A DNA stretch of 64,000 nt from an uncultured Bacteroidota bacterium (GCA_946186925.1 CAMHPA010000006.1:23221-87220), one strand, 5' to 3'. Positions 9,741 to 19,552 are shown, counted from the stretch's first letter. The notes: generated from the sequence alone by a model not told the origin. Made by a program: numbers and translations.

Positions 9741-10688
9741 CTATCGTTTCCGCACCGCAAATCGGAACACATCGGCGCCCAGAATTGTGACGTTCAGTCG
9801 GTCGGCTTCGGCTTCCAACATTTTGATTTCCGCATCCGAAAGTTTCACATTCACAGCATTATACAACTGCTCAACCTGATAGGCTTTGCGACAGCCGCAT
9901 ATCGGCACAATGCCCTTGCTTGAGCAGAACGACATTGCAACCTGCGGAATGCTGATATTGTGTTGATTGCCAACGCTTTCCATCAGTTCGTAAAGCGGTT
10001 TGAGTTTCTTCTTTTTCCGATTGAAAATCAGTTTCATAACCGATTTTTTCGACTTCGATTTCGGATTGGTCAGCATTCCTTCTTCAAGAACGGCCCACGC
10101 CCAAAAACTGATTCCGTTCTCGCGGCACCAATCGACAAGACCGTTGCGTTCCCAGTCGCGGCACAGAAGGCAGTAGTGGTTCTGCACGCCGTAGAGCGGG
10201 ATTCCCGACGCGTCGAGAATGGATTTCGCCAGGCGGCACTCGTCGAGCGTGAAATTTGAAACGCCAATGTGGCGGATTTTGCCATCGTGGTATAAATCAA
10301 TTATTTCCGACAAATTTTCGCAAATATCATTCGGCAGGTGAAGCCAGTAAATGTCAACGTAACTGCGCCCGAAGTCGGCCAAATCCTTCTCAAACGATTT
10401 TTTGACCTGCCCAGCCTTGTAACGCGCTGTGGGTGTGAATTTTGACGAAATGAGCACATCGCCACAGCCGAATCGGCCAATCATTTTCTGCGCCTGTCCG
10501 AAACCGTAATCTTGTGCTAAATCGAAGACTGCCAAACCTTTAGCCCGCGCGCTGTCAAACGCTTCCTTAATGACGGACTCATCGACGCTCTCGCCGCGCA
10601 GCAATTTGCCGTACAGACTTCCGCCCCACGAATTTGTGCCAACCACACATTTCAGTTGGTTCAGATTGTTGTTTTCTATCTTGCTCAT
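9741..10688 (-). CDS. Aldo/keto reductase family protein
   Basis: 315 aa; FDLAQDYGFGQAQKMIG, YVDIYWLHLPND, IRHIGVSNFT motifs. Confidence 0.9.
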   Translation of the reverse strand: MSKIENNNLNQLKCVVGTNSWGGSLYGKLLRGESVDESVIKEAFDSARAKGLAVFDLAQDYGFGQAQKMIGRFGCGDVLISSKFTPTARYKAGQVKKSFEKDLADFGRSYVDIYWLHLPNDICENLSEIIDLYHDGKIRHIGVSNFTLDECRLAKSILDASGIPLYGVQNHYCLLCRDWERNGLVDWCRENGISFWAWAVLEEGMLTNPKSKSKKSVMKLIFNRKKKKLKPLYELMESVGNQHNISIPQVAMSFCSSKGIVPICGCRKAYQVEQLYNAVNVKLSDAEIKMLEAEADRLNVTILGADVFRFAVRKR

Positions 10689-10719
10689 TGTTTGTTAGTT
10701 TTAAATTTTTAGCACAAAA

Positions 10720-10766
10720 ATATGGCGCCGATTCTGCAACCAGGTTGCAAAGTTTCGGCGCCATAT
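10720..10766 (-). promoter_or_regulatory. Nested palindromic operator plus promoter of aldo/keto reductase gene
   Basis: Outer arms ATATGGCGCCGA/TCGGCGCCATAT (perfect 12 bp) around TGCAACCAGGTTGCA (perfect 7-1-7); ~31 bp upstream of ATG. Confidence 0.65.
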
Positions 10767-10792
10767 CTTTTCACTTTTCAAACTTCTCTGCC

Positions 10793-11116
10793 TTATTTCC
10801 CCTTCCCCGCCTTTCGCAATGCTTCGTAATAGTCGTGGCGCTTCGGATTTTCGGGGAACCAGCCACGCAGAACGCGTTTTTCCTGTGCGAACATTTCGCC
10901 AATGCCCCAAAAACAAGAGAAAGCAAATCCGCTGATTATTGTCGATACGGTCTGATTATCAATGAGTAGCGCCGCTGCGACGCAGGCGAGCCCCACAAAG
11001 AGCCAGAGCCACCAACTGCGTTTTCCCCAGTAATATTCCATTTTAATGACGGCTGGATGGCACAAGCCGATGCTCAAAAAAACTGCCGCGCCAACAATTA
11101 TGCTGCTATAATTCAT
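10793..11116 (-). CDS. DUF4491-like small membrane protein
   Basis: 107 aa; HPAVIKMEYYWGKRSWWLWLFVG and FWGIGEMFAQEKRVLRGWFPENPKR. Confidence 0.7.
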   Translation of the reverse strand: MNYSSIIVGAAVFLSIGLCHPAVIKMEYYWGKRSWWLWLFVGLACVAAALLIDNQTVSTIISGFAFSCFWGIGEMFAQEKRVLRGWFPENPKRHDYYEALRKAGKGK

Positions 11117-11161
11117 AGTTTCAGAAATTTTGGCGCAAAAATAGTATTTGAAGCGAAATGG

Positions 11162-11767
11162 CTAAACGTTTTTTGTGATTACCGCCACAGCGCAAGGCAT
11201 CTTGCCTTCAACAAGGTGATACTCAACGTTTTTGTATCCTGCATTTTTGAAAAAAGCCTTGTACGATTCAATGTCGAATTGCTTTTTGAAATTCGCCCCC
11301 GCCTTTTCAAAAATCTTGACAAAAACGTTTTCCTTGCCATTGCTGTATATGTTTATATATGTGGGGATTATAACTTTTCCGCCAGGCTTGCAGACGCGCA
11401 CAAGTTCCGAAATCACGGCTGCGGGATTTTCCAACAAATGAATCACATTTCCTGCCACAACCTTGTCGAAACTGTTGTCGGGGTAATCAATCTTTGTCAT
11501 ATCCAACGGCTTGATTTCCACATTGTTGAACTTGCGCAATTTTTTAGCGGTCTGTTTCAGCATCTTTGGCGAGAAGTCTGTGGCCGTCAGGTGTTTGCAC
11601 TTGGGTGCGATATACACGCTGATTGCCCCCGTTCCACACGCACATTCCAGAACTTCGTCGGTCGTATCTATCTGTTCTGCAACTGTTTTGCCCGTGTTGG
11701 CATAAACTTTTCCGTTGTAGGTGTTCTCAAAAAAATCGTAGGCGAATGCCACTTTGTCCCAAAACAT
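11162..11767 (-). CDS. Class I SAM-dependent methyltransferase
   Basis: 201 aa; VLECACGTGAISVYIA motif I, DNSFDKVVAGNVIHLL. Confidence 0.85.
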   Translation of the reverse strand: MFWDKVAFAYDFFENTYNGKVYANTGKTVAEQIDTTDEVLECACGTGAISVYIAPKCKHLTATDFSPKMLKQTAKKLRKFNNVEIKPLDMTKIDYPDNSFDKVVAGNVIHLLENPAAVISELVRVCKPGGKVIIPTYINIYSNGKENVFVKIFEKAGANFKKQFDIESYKAFFKNAGYKNVEYHLVEGKMPCAVAVITKNV

Positions 11768-11812
11768 AACTATCGGTTTTTAATGTTTTTCTCTTTTTTT
11801 TCTGACGCAAAA

Positions 11813-11857
11813 ATACGGCGCCAACTCTGCAACCGAGTTGCAAAGTGCGGCGCCATA
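11813..11857 (-). promoter_or_regulatory. Palindromic operator of the same family as 10720-10766
   Basis: TGCAACCGAGTTGCA (6-3-6) flanked by GGCGCC on both sides; minus-strand -7 box TATTTTTGC adjacent. Confidence 0.6.
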
Positions 11858-11901
11858 TCGCAGCAAGAGAAAATCAAACTAAAAAGTTCACTGTCAGCCG
11901 T

Positions 11902-12468
11902 TTACTTTAACACTTCCACTTGCTTCTTCTCTAACTTTTCGGCCAGACGCATCGCCAGAATTGCAACGGGAATGGTGAGCAGAAGGACGAAAACGAGCAT
12001 CGGGGTATTGTCGATAACGGGGCGCATCAGGGCGTCGTAGCCAGGGCGCATCTCTTCGACGGCGGCGGCAAGCGAGCCTTCGGTGTCGGTCCACCAGTGG
12101 AAGGTGTAGGCGAAGAACGAGAAGGCCAGCGGCAGGAAACTCAGGCGGACGCCCCGCAGTGTGCTGTAGCCACAACGCCAGCGGACAATCTCGGCGGCGA
12201 CCGTCAGAAGAACAATGCCAACGACGAAAGTTGCATCGGCTTCGCCAGCAATCAGGAACAGAACGAACAAAAAGCCGTTCAGAACCGTGGCCGCGCCAAA
12301 CCGCTGCATCGCGGAAGCGGCGGGAAGATAGACAAGCGCCAGCAACAGCGGCACAACCGCGCCAGCGTACGCATAACACGCGGGGTGAATGAGCCCGCTC
12401 AAACTGCCTGCAATGAATGACAAAAACCAGGCGAATGCCAGTAACGAAATTTTAAAAATTGGTTTCAT
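11902..12468 (-). CDS. MptD/Trep_Strep-like integral membrane protein (putative ECF S component)
   Basis: 188 aa, five to six hydrophobic segments; family call from overall pattern only. Confidence 0.5.
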   Translation of the reverse strand: MKPIFKISLLAFAWFLSFIAGSLSGLIHPACYAYAGAVVPLLLALVYLPAASAMQRFGAATVLNGFLFVLFLIAGEADATFVVGIVLLTVAAEIVRWRCGYSTLRGVRLSFLPLAFSFFAYTFHWWTDTEGSLAAAVEEMRPGYDALMRPVIDNTPMLVFVLLLTIPVAILAMRLAEKLEKKQVEVLK

Positions 12469-12607
12469 TTTTTTGAATTTTAAAAGGTTATTGTTAAATG
12501 TAAACTAGTGATAATCAAATATTTTTCAACCGATTCAATCCGATTTTAGCAGATACCCTTTTCGGATTAAATCTGTTGTCTGAAGTCCGTTGTCTATTGT
12601 CCATCGT

Positions 12608-13834
12608 CTAAAAACTAAACTTCGCCTTAACAAAAATCTCGGAATTGTCCTTATACATCGCGAACATTCCAGCGTCGGCGCGGAACCAGTCGTAGCCAGC
12701 GGTGAGCGATATTTCGTCGGTCAGGTTGTAGTCGGCGTTGAATCGAATGAAGAAGGCCCCGTTGTTGGCGCAGTCGAAGCGGCCGTAAGCCGACAACTTC
12801 AAAGTGTTGCGCAACAGGGCTTTACTGATATTGGCCGTTGCCATTCCCGCGTTGCGGTAGCACTCTGCAAGGGCGGTGCCGCCATCGGTGTAGGTGTGGC
12901 AGTATTGCGCCATCAGCGTCCAGTCGTTGCCAGGGTACCAGTCGATTCCAATGAGCGCAAGTGCCTGATTACGAAGCATCGGCGCCGACCGATAGCCAAT
13001 GAACGACAACTGTTGGTTGAAATATCCAGCCACTTCGGCGCGGACCACAAACTTGCCCACCGAAGCCGACGCATCGGCGCCAACCATCGTCATTCGGTGG
13101 TGGTGGGCGGCAACAGCCAGTGTGCCGTCGGGGTTGAAGCCTGTGAGTTGGAAGGCGGGCATCTTGTTCCACGTGCGCAGGACGCAGAGCGAGAAGTCGA
13201 TACCGCTCATATAGGCCGACACGCGCCCGCCGAACTCACTGTTTTCGAGCCGTTTAGCGGGTTTGCGGTCGTCCATCGCGCAGTACATTCCGCCCATTGC
13301 GATTGCCCACGGGTTGACGCTGTCGGTCGGCAGGTTAAAAAATTCGGGCACGGGCACCCAAATGGCTTCGGCTTTCACAGCCATATTGCTGTAATTCAGC
13401 CGAATGGCGTTCACAGGAATGCGAATATCATCGTAGTCTTCGGCCAAAAATTCGGTGTAGTCCATCGGCGAGATAATGTCGGTGACCTGCAGGCCGTCGG
13501 CCACGCCCCACGTGACAATCTGCTTGCCCGCTTTTATGCCCCAATTGCCCTGACTATGTTCAAGATAGGCTTCGCGCAGGTGCAGCCCAGTCTCGTCTTC
13601 GAGAATCGGGTTGTAAATGGCGTTGAGCGACACAAAGCCCGTTGTTGAGCCTTTCTCAAGGCCGCTCTCAAGGCGCGCGCACGTGCGGCTCGACATATAG
13701 TTCCACGGGTCGCTGCTGCGAACGGCGTGGTAGGTGTAGGCAAAACCCTTGTATTTGAATTTCAGCCCGTTATCGTCGTCTTGCGCCATTACTGCGAATG
13801 GCAGCAAAAACAGTGTGAGTAGGATTGGTTTCAT
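12608..13834 (-). CDS. Outer-membrane barrel protein (DUF1302-like) of an RND exporter operon
   Basis: 408 aa; signal peptide, GNWGIKAGKQIVTWGVADGLQVTDIISP; downstream of LolA-like and MMPL genes. Confidence 0.65.
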   Translation of the reverse strand: MKPILLTLFLLPFAVMAQDDDNGLKFKYKGFAYTYHAVRSSDPWNYMSSRTCARLESGLEKGSTTGFVSLNAIYNPILEDETGLHLREAYLEHSQGNWGIKAGKQIVTWGVADGLQVTDIISPMDYTEFLAEDYDDIRIPVNAIRLNYSNMAVKAEAIWVPVPEFFNLPTDSVNPWAIAMGGMYCAMDDRKPAKRLENSEFGGRVSAYMSGIDFSLCVLRTWNKMPAFQLTGFNPDGTLAVAAHHHRMTMVGADASASVGKFVVRAEVAGYFNQQLSFIGYRSAPMLRNQALALIGIDWYPGNDWTLMAQYCHTYTDGGTALAECYRNAGMATANISKALLRNTLKLSAYGRFDCANNGAFFIRFNADYNLTDEISLTAGYDWFRADAGMFAMYKDNSEIFVKAKFSF

Positions 13835-13938
13835 AGTTAAATGTTTAGTTGAAAGTTGAACGGGTTGAACAGGTTTAAATCGTTATATAGTTTAAACTTG
13901 TTCAACAGCGAAGCGTTTAAACTTGTTCAACTTCCGAA

Positions 13939-14712
13939 TCAAAGCCCCTTTTCCAACTGATTGACTGTGAAAATGTTATCGTTGACAGGTTGGTCGTACT
14001 TGTAGGCCTTGAAAACCAGATTGGTCTCGTGGTTGGTCTGCACGTTTTTCATATTCATTTGGCCGATAGTCCAGAAACCGTCAATCTGTTTCACGTCGGT
14101 GCAGACGAGCAGGCGGTGCAGTTTGTCGAGTTTGTCGTAATACTCAACGCGGACGGGAATCAGGCAGTCTTTCCGAATCCACGAAACGCGCCGAGTGTAG
14201 ATTTCGCCCGTGGTGTTGGGCACCGATTGCAGCACCCAACAGGCCTGACCGTCAATGGTTTCCTCGCGCAGCAGCGTGTGAGTGTCCTCGTCGGTGTTGC
14301 GGTGGCCCATATCGTCGTAGGTGAAGTCGGTGCCCATAAAATAGTCGGTTTTCGACGACGAGCCGCTGATTCGGCGCGTCTTTTTCATTGCGGGCAGATA
14401 GAGCCACTTGTCATCGTCGCGGTCGATTTGGTCGTATTCCCAGGTCAGGAAGCCAGTGCCCTTCACGTCGCCAGGGTAAAGGAAGAACATAATGGTTTTG
14501 CGGTCTTTGCCGTAGTCTTTGGCAAACGATTTGAGTTCGCGGACGCGCTTGCTGCCGTTCTTGTTGACGAGCATCAGGCTCATCTCGCAGTAGCGGGTGT
14601 CGCCGTCGGGGCGGTTGTGGACTTTTTCGGCAATCTCGCGGCCAGTCAGGTTTTGCGCCGACATTGTGGCAGTGGCCAGCATTGCGGCAATGATTGTTGC
14701 TATCTTTTTCAT
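13939..14712 (-). CDS. Outer-membrane lipoprotein-sorting (LolA-like) protein
   Basis: 257 aa; [31 protein letters not shown] motif characteristic of the family. Confidence 0.85.
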   Translation of the reverse strand: MKKIATIIAAMLATATMSAQNLTGREIAEKVHNRPDGDTRYCEMSLMLVNKNGSKRVRELKSFAKDYGKDRKTIMFFLYPGDVKGTGFLTWEYDQIDRDDDKWLYLPAMKKTRRISGSSSKTDYFMGTDFTYDDMGHRNTDEDTHTLLREETIDGQACWVLQSVPNTTGEIYTRRVSWIRKDCLIPVRVEYYDKLDKLHRLLVCTDVKQIDGFWTIGQMNMKNVQTNHETNLVFKAYKYDQPVNDNIFTVNQLEKGL

Positions 14713-14958
14713 TTTCTTATGATTTTTGATTTTCGATTTTTGATTATCGCACAGAAGACACTGAATACACTGATTATCACTGTTTTTTCTCTAACCGATT
14801 TTATCAGATTCAAACCGAATCGGTAATCGGATAAAATCGGATTGAATCGGTTAGCGTTTTTTTTCAATCGATTATTTATGATTTATTGTCTTGATTATTA
14901 GTAAAATCTGTAAAATCCTGTGTTCTCTGTGTCATCTGTGCGAAATATGAGTTCTAAT

Positions 14959-17313
14959 TCATTTTTCACGTTCCTCGCCGAAGACTTTGAAGCGCCGCAT
15001 CACGATTGGCGAAATGAACAAATCGGCGAACAGGGCGGCCACAAGGCCCGCGGCGGCTAGAATGCCAAGGTCGCGGAAGTTGTTGGCGGTTGACGACAGG
15101 AAGCCCAGGAAGGTGGCGGTGACAATCACCGTCGACATCACCACCGCAACGCCAATCACACGGAAGGTGCGCAGAATGGCGTGCCGATAGTTGGCTCGGC
15201 GGTCGAACTCAAGGTGCGCGTGGTTGACAACGTGAATGGTGTCATCGACGGCCAAACCAAGCACCATCGGGATTACAATGGCTGTGACCATATCGAGCGA
15301 ATAGCCGAACCAGCCCATCACGCCGCCCACAAAAATGATTGGCGCAAGATTCGGAATCATCCCCACAAGGCCCAGTTTCACGTTGCCGAAGGCCAACATC
15401 AGCAGCAAACCCACAATGAGCACCGAAATGAGCAGTGACCACATCTGCCCGCGAACCAGATATTGCTGCATTACAGTGAATTGCGGCAGATTGCCCACGG
15501 TTGAGATAACCGCATCGGGGAACAATTGCGCGGCGTATGCCTCAAGGTCGTCCATATTGGCCTCAACCTCGGCCGAGTTGTATTTGGTTATCTCGACCTG
15601 AAGACGCAACTTACTGTAGTCATAATCAATCCAATAGTTGGTTTCCGAGCCGCCCGCGTTCTCGTAGAGCAAGAGCAGTTGCGCCACCGCGTCGCTGCTT
15701 TCGGGAATGCGGTAGAAGGCCTGATTGTTCTCGTTCAGCGTGCGGTTCATATCCTTCAGAATTGGCAGAATTGAGTAATGGCGCTTTGTAAGTACGTATG
15801 TTTCAACGCGTTTCTCAAGCAGTTCGAGTTTGCGCAGCGTTTCGGGCTGTTTGGCCTCGTCGGCGTTGGGCAACGCCACAAGCAAGTCGTACGAGTACAT
15901 TGAGCCGATTTCCGACTCGCTAACGTTTAGCAACTCATCGACATACGGCACCTGACGGCCCATTGTCTTCTCAACATCGAAAGCGGGCTGAATGCGATAA
16001 ACGGCTGACGCACAAACGATTGCCAGCACGCACGAAACAATCATAATCTTGCGGCTGTGCGACAGAACCCACTCGCCCAGACGTTGGAACCAGGCGTCGG
16101 CGCGGCCCTCAATGGTGTTCACAAACGACTTGCGCAGGCGAATGTTCTTTCGTCCGAACGAGTAGATTATCGGTGTGAAAATCAGGCAGGTAAGCACCAC
16201 CGAGACAATGCACAGCGACGAGTTTATGCCAATGGCCTTCATCGGCACAATCTTCATCGCCACAAACGAGAGCATTGCCGCAATGGTGGTGATTCCAGAG
16301 AACATCACAGGCCAGCCCGTCTCGGTCACGGCCTCGGTAATGGCCCGCAGGCGGTCGCCGTGCTGAACCAACTGCGTGCGGAAATAGTTGTAAATGTGAA
16401 TGTTGTAGGCGATTGAAATGGCAAAGCACAGCACCACAACCGACAGCGTGGCGGCCGAGTCAATGTAGAGCCCCGTCCAGCCAATCCAGCCGAAAGCCAT
16501 CAGAATGCTCATTATGGTGGTGGCGATTGGCATCAGAATTCCGCGCAGCGAGCGAGTGACCACGGTCATTATTATAATGCCGATAATCAGCACAATAACC
16601 AGCATCATCGCCATTTGGCCGTGCATATACTCGTTCTTCTCGTACGACATATACGGCATTCCCGACGCGTGCGGGTGTAGGCTCGCGTACTTGGGCTGCG
16701 AGCATATTTCCTTCGCCTCGCGGCCAGTCATCAGGTCGGGCGCCTCGTTGGTTTCGGCCTTCCACACCGAGTCTTCGGGGAACGGCCGCAACTTCACCAT
16801 AATCCACGACATTGTGCCGTCCTTCGAGATTAGGCGCTGAGCCAGTTCGGGCTTCGAGTAGGCGGCCCGCTTAATGGCGGCCATGCCCTCGGCGTCGTCG
16901 GGAATCACATCGGGCACAATCTGCCCAAGTTCCATACCGTCGTCGGTGCCAACCATAAACTCAAGGTCGGTGAGCGACGTGATTTTCTCGGAATACGACA
17001 GGCTGTCCATCAGATTGTTGCTCAACTCGCGAATGAGTTCCAGATTCTGTTTGGTGAACAGTCCGCCGTCGTTCTGAACCAGCACGGCCACGTAGTAGTC
17101 GTTGCCGAAAATGGCCTTGAACTCGTCGGTTTTCTCGAGCATCGGGTCGCCCTCAACAAAATAACTGTCCCACGACGTCTCGAAATAGATTCGTTTAAGT
17201 CCCATTGCCGACAACACAAAGATTGCGGCAAACGCCAGCACCGTCAGCAGGCGGTGACGCAGATTCCACTCTGTCAGAGCGCGGAATCGTGAATTGATTT
17301 TCTCAATGTTCAT
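14959..17313 (-). CDS. RND/MMPL-family exporter
   Basis: 784 aa; repeated 6-TM halves, GLAVDDTIHVVNHAHLEFDR and PMVLGLAVDD. Confidence 0.9.
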   Translation of the reverse strand: MNIEKINSRFRALTEWNLRHRLLTVLAFAAIFVLSAMGLKRIYFETSWDSYFVEGDPMLEKTDEFKAIFGNDYYVAVLVQNDGGLFTKQNLELIRELSNNLMDSLSYSEKITSLTDLEFMVGTDDGMELGQIVPDVIPDDAEGMAAIKRAAYSKPELAQRLISKDGTMSWIMVKLRPFPEDSVWKAETNEAPDLMTGREAKEICSQPKYASLHPHASGMPYMSYEKNEYMHGQMAMMLVIVLIIGIIIMTVVTRSLRGILMPIATTIMSILMAFGWIGWTGLYIDSAATLSVVVLCFAISIAYNIHIYNYFRTQLVQHGDRLRAITEAVTETGWPVMFSGITTIAAMLSFVAMKIVPMKAIGINSSLCIVSVVLTCLIFTPIIYSFGRKNIRLRKSFVNTIEGRADAWFQRLGEWVLSHSRKIMIVSCVLAIVCASAVYRIQPAFDVEKTMGRQVPYVDELLNVSESEIGSMYSYDLLVALPNADEAKQPETLRKLELLEKRVETYVLTKRHYSILPILKDMNRTLNENNQAFYRIPESSDAVAQLLLLYENAGGSETNYWIDYDYSKLRLQVEITKYNSAEVEANMDDLEAYAAQLFPDAVISTVGNLPQFTVMQQYLVRGQMWSLLISVLIVGLLLMLAFGNVKLGLVGMIPNLAPIIFVGGVMGWFGYSLDMVTAIVIPMVLGLAVDDTIHVVNHAHLEFDRRANYRHAILRTFRVIGVAVVMSTVIVTATFLGFLSSTANNFRDLGILAAAGLVAALFADLFISPIVMRRFKVFGEEREK

Positions 17314-17536
17314 AATTGTATTTATTTAATGTTTAGAAGTTTAGAGTTGAGAAGGTTGAGTTTTTTCTCTAACCGATTTTTGCCGATTCGAACCAAAAAA
17401 CATATCGGACAGAATCGGGTTGAATCGGTTAGATATTTTTCATTGTTCATTGCAGATTGTAAATCTGTGTTATCAGTGCGATTTTTTCCGTTGGTTCCGT
17501 CGTCCAAAAACGAACAACATTCAGAATCGTTCACAA

Positions 17537-17564
17537 AAAAAGGGACCCGTTTCCGAGCCCCTTT
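17537..17564 (-). terminator. Terminator-like leader hairpin upstream of MMPL ORF (possible attenuator)
   Basis: Minus strand AAAAGGGGCTCG-GAAA-CGGGTCCCTTTTTTT: 12-bp stem (G-U allowed), GAAA loop, U-tract. Confidence 0.6.
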
Positions 17565-17613
17565 TCCTGACTATTTAAAATCAAACTATGGTGTATTTGT
17601 TTTGCCATTAAAC

Positions 17614-17690
17614 TGAACGCTGTACGTTTTTAAACGCTGCAAAAATCAGCCGTAAAACGCAAATGGGCAATCCCCATTAGTTGGGATTTG
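17614..17690 (-). promoter_or_regulatory. Bipartite regulatory module, copy 1 (RND operon)
   Basis: TGAACGCTGTACGTTTTTAAACGCTGCAAAAATCAGCC...CAATCCCCATTAGTTGGGATTTG; near-identical copies at 19336 and 27573. Confidence 0.75.
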
Positions 17691-17726
17691 CAGTGCGGGG
17701 CAATGGCAAGTTGGGGGGATGTGTGC

Positions 17727-18134
17727 CTACAACGATTTCAGACATTCATCGACAAGCAATGATATTTGCGATATAAATGCCTCGCAACGTGGATATAGGG
17801 AATCGGCCGTTTCTTTGTTGTGGGTTAGAAAATCTTCGTAGTCACCAGCCGTACGCTTCGAGAACAGTATACTGTAAAACTGCCCTTGTTCTTTCGGAAT
17901 TTTCCCTGTCAACACAAAATGAAGCCCCAATTGCTGCCGCACGCCTTCGTGCGATTTAACTTGTATTCCGTTGGCAACCAACAACGCGCTAACTGCATAA
18001 TAACAAGCATAATACATTCTGTTTACAGCAGTATTGTAAAATCCATTTTCAATATGGCTTTGGACTTCGGCCAATGTGGTTCGGGCGTTTTCCAATCGGT
18101 ACAACACAATATCTTTCCGCTCATCGTTTGTCAT
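17727..18134 (-). CDS. HEPN-domain protein (HEPN/MNT pair)
   Basis: 135 aa; NRMYYACYYAVSALL helix typical of small HEPN proteins; overlaps MNT gene. Confidence 0.8.
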   Translation of the reverse strand: MTNDERKDIVLYRLENARTTLAEVQSHIENGFYNTAVNRMYYACYYAVSALLVANGIQVKSHEGVRQQLGLHFVLTGKIPKEQGQFYSILFSKRTAGDYEDFLTHNKETADSLYPRCEAFISQISLLVDECLKSL

Positions 18135-18439
18135 AACGCAACGCCCTCTTTTTCAATATTTTCATACAATGGTGTTTTGCGTTTTCCCCAATCATTTTTT
18201 GGCAAAATGATAGGATTTATGGCAATACCATATTGTAATTCAATAGGATACAATTTCGAGAACACTTTTTCTTCGTCCGAAAGATTCACCTGCTCTGAAT
18301 CTAACAGAATTAGCAAATCAATGTCGGAATTTTCACGGGCATCGCCACGCGCCTCTGAACCAAACAGCCTGACATCCATTGCGTAAGGAAGCCCCCGCAA
18401 AGCCGTCTTTATTGCCGATGTAACATTCGCCCGTGTCAT
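18131..18439 (-). CDS. Minimal nucleotidyltransferase (MNT)
   Basis: VRLFGSEARGDARENSDIDLLI (GSx10DxD); start refined to ATG at 18439. Confidence 0.85.
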   Translation of the reverse strand: MTRANVTSAIKTALRGLPYAMDVRLFGSEARGDARENSDIDLLILLDSEQVNLSDEEKVFSKLYPIELQYGIAINPIILPKNDWGKRKTPLYENIEKEGVAL

Positions 18440-18717
18440 AACTGAATCTTTTCTACAAAGATACGTGTTTTTCTTTGCGATGCAAGAATATATCTCGAAC
18501 ACGGTTTGCGGCTTATTTTCTCGGAATTATATAGGGATTCACAACACGGTTTTGTGTAAGAACGCAGACAGAACTGATTAAACAGATTCGCGCAAATGAA
18601 TATTATTGATTACGAATCCGATTGTGTCAGGAAATCGGTGGCAGACATCAGCAGAAATCTCAAAAAACTGCCTAAAAAGTTCCGCAGTTTTTGAATATTT
18701 ATGGCAATCGTAAGGAT

Positions 18718-19332
18718 TTAACCGTTGTAAATCAACTGTTTCCAGCCGTTGTTGTGGTAATCGACGTATTCCAGAAAAATCCGTTCGGCCTCGTCGGGTT
18801 TGACTTTGTGCATAATAATTTCCTCGAGCACGGCGAACATCTGCACGGTGTTTATGTGAATGAAGAACGGCGAGAAGTCCCATTTCAGTGCGGGATAGCG
18901 TTGCTTCATCGCATCCATATAGTTGAGCATCAGGCCTGTAGCCTCGTCGGTGAAATCTTCTTTGAACCGCGCCAGCGACGAGCCCGCCGACTTGAACAGC
19001 AGCAGAGTGAGCAAGTCTCTGTATTTCAGCATTATCTGATTGTATTCGGCGGCCGTTTTCTCAGTCATTTCGGGCATCCATTGCTTTGTTATGTCAATTT
19101 GCAGCGGGTTGTGGTAGGTTTGCAGAAGGCGCTTGAACTCGCCCGTGAGCGGCGCCACAATGGCGCGGAAAAGGTCATCTTTGCCAGCATAATAGTTGTA
19201 AATGTTGCTCAACCCCACGCCCGCCTTTTCGGCAATCTCGCGCATCGACGTCTGCGCGAATCCCTTTTTCAGGAAAATCGCCTTTGCCGCCTTTGCAATC
19301 TGCTGCTCAATATCGTCCTTTTTGGTTTGCAT
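18718..19332 (-). CDS. TetR/AcrR family transcriptional regulator
   Basis: AKAIFLKKGFAQTSMREIAEKAGVGLSNIYNYYAGKDDLF HTH; start refined to ATG at 19332 because the conserved regulatory module lies just upstream. Confidence 0.92.
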   Translation of the reverse strand: MQTKKDDIEQQIAKAAKAIFLKKGFAQTSMREIAEKAGVGLSNIYNYYAGKDDLFRAIVAPLTGEFKRLLQTYHNPLQIDITKQWMPEMTEKTAAEYNQIMLKYRDLLTLLLFKSAGSSLARFKEDFTDEATGLMLNYMDAMKQRYPALKWDFSPFFIHINTVQMFAVLEEIIMHKVKPDEAERIFLEYVDYHNNGWKQLIYNG

Positions 19333-19335
19333 CGC

Positions 19336-19412
19336 TGAACGCTGTACGTTTTTCGGTATCGCAAAAATCAGCCGAAAACACTTATCGGGCAATCCCAATT
19401 AGTGGGGATTTG
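19336..19412 (-). promoter_or_regulatory. Bipartite regulatory module, copy 2 (tetR itself)
   Basis: TGAACGCTGTACGTTTTT...GCAAAAATCAGCCGAAAACACTTATCGGGCAATCCCAATTAGTGGGGATTTGTGCGG. Confidence 0.75.
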
Positions 19413-19445
19413 TGCGGGTGTGGGGTGGCGATTGTGGGGATAAAA

Positions 19446-19476
19446 TCAACAAAAGGGAACACTCTGTGCCCCCTTT
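19446..19476 (-). terminator. Intrinsic terminator of the M49-like gene
   Basis: AAAAGGG...CCCTTTT hairpin between 19553 and the tetR promoter. Confidence 0.5.
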
Positions 19477-19552
19477 TGCCTTGTCTGGTGCCGATTTATC
19501 GTCGAAAAACTGGGTTGTACAAGCGCCAGACCATTATCAGAAAAAACGTGTC

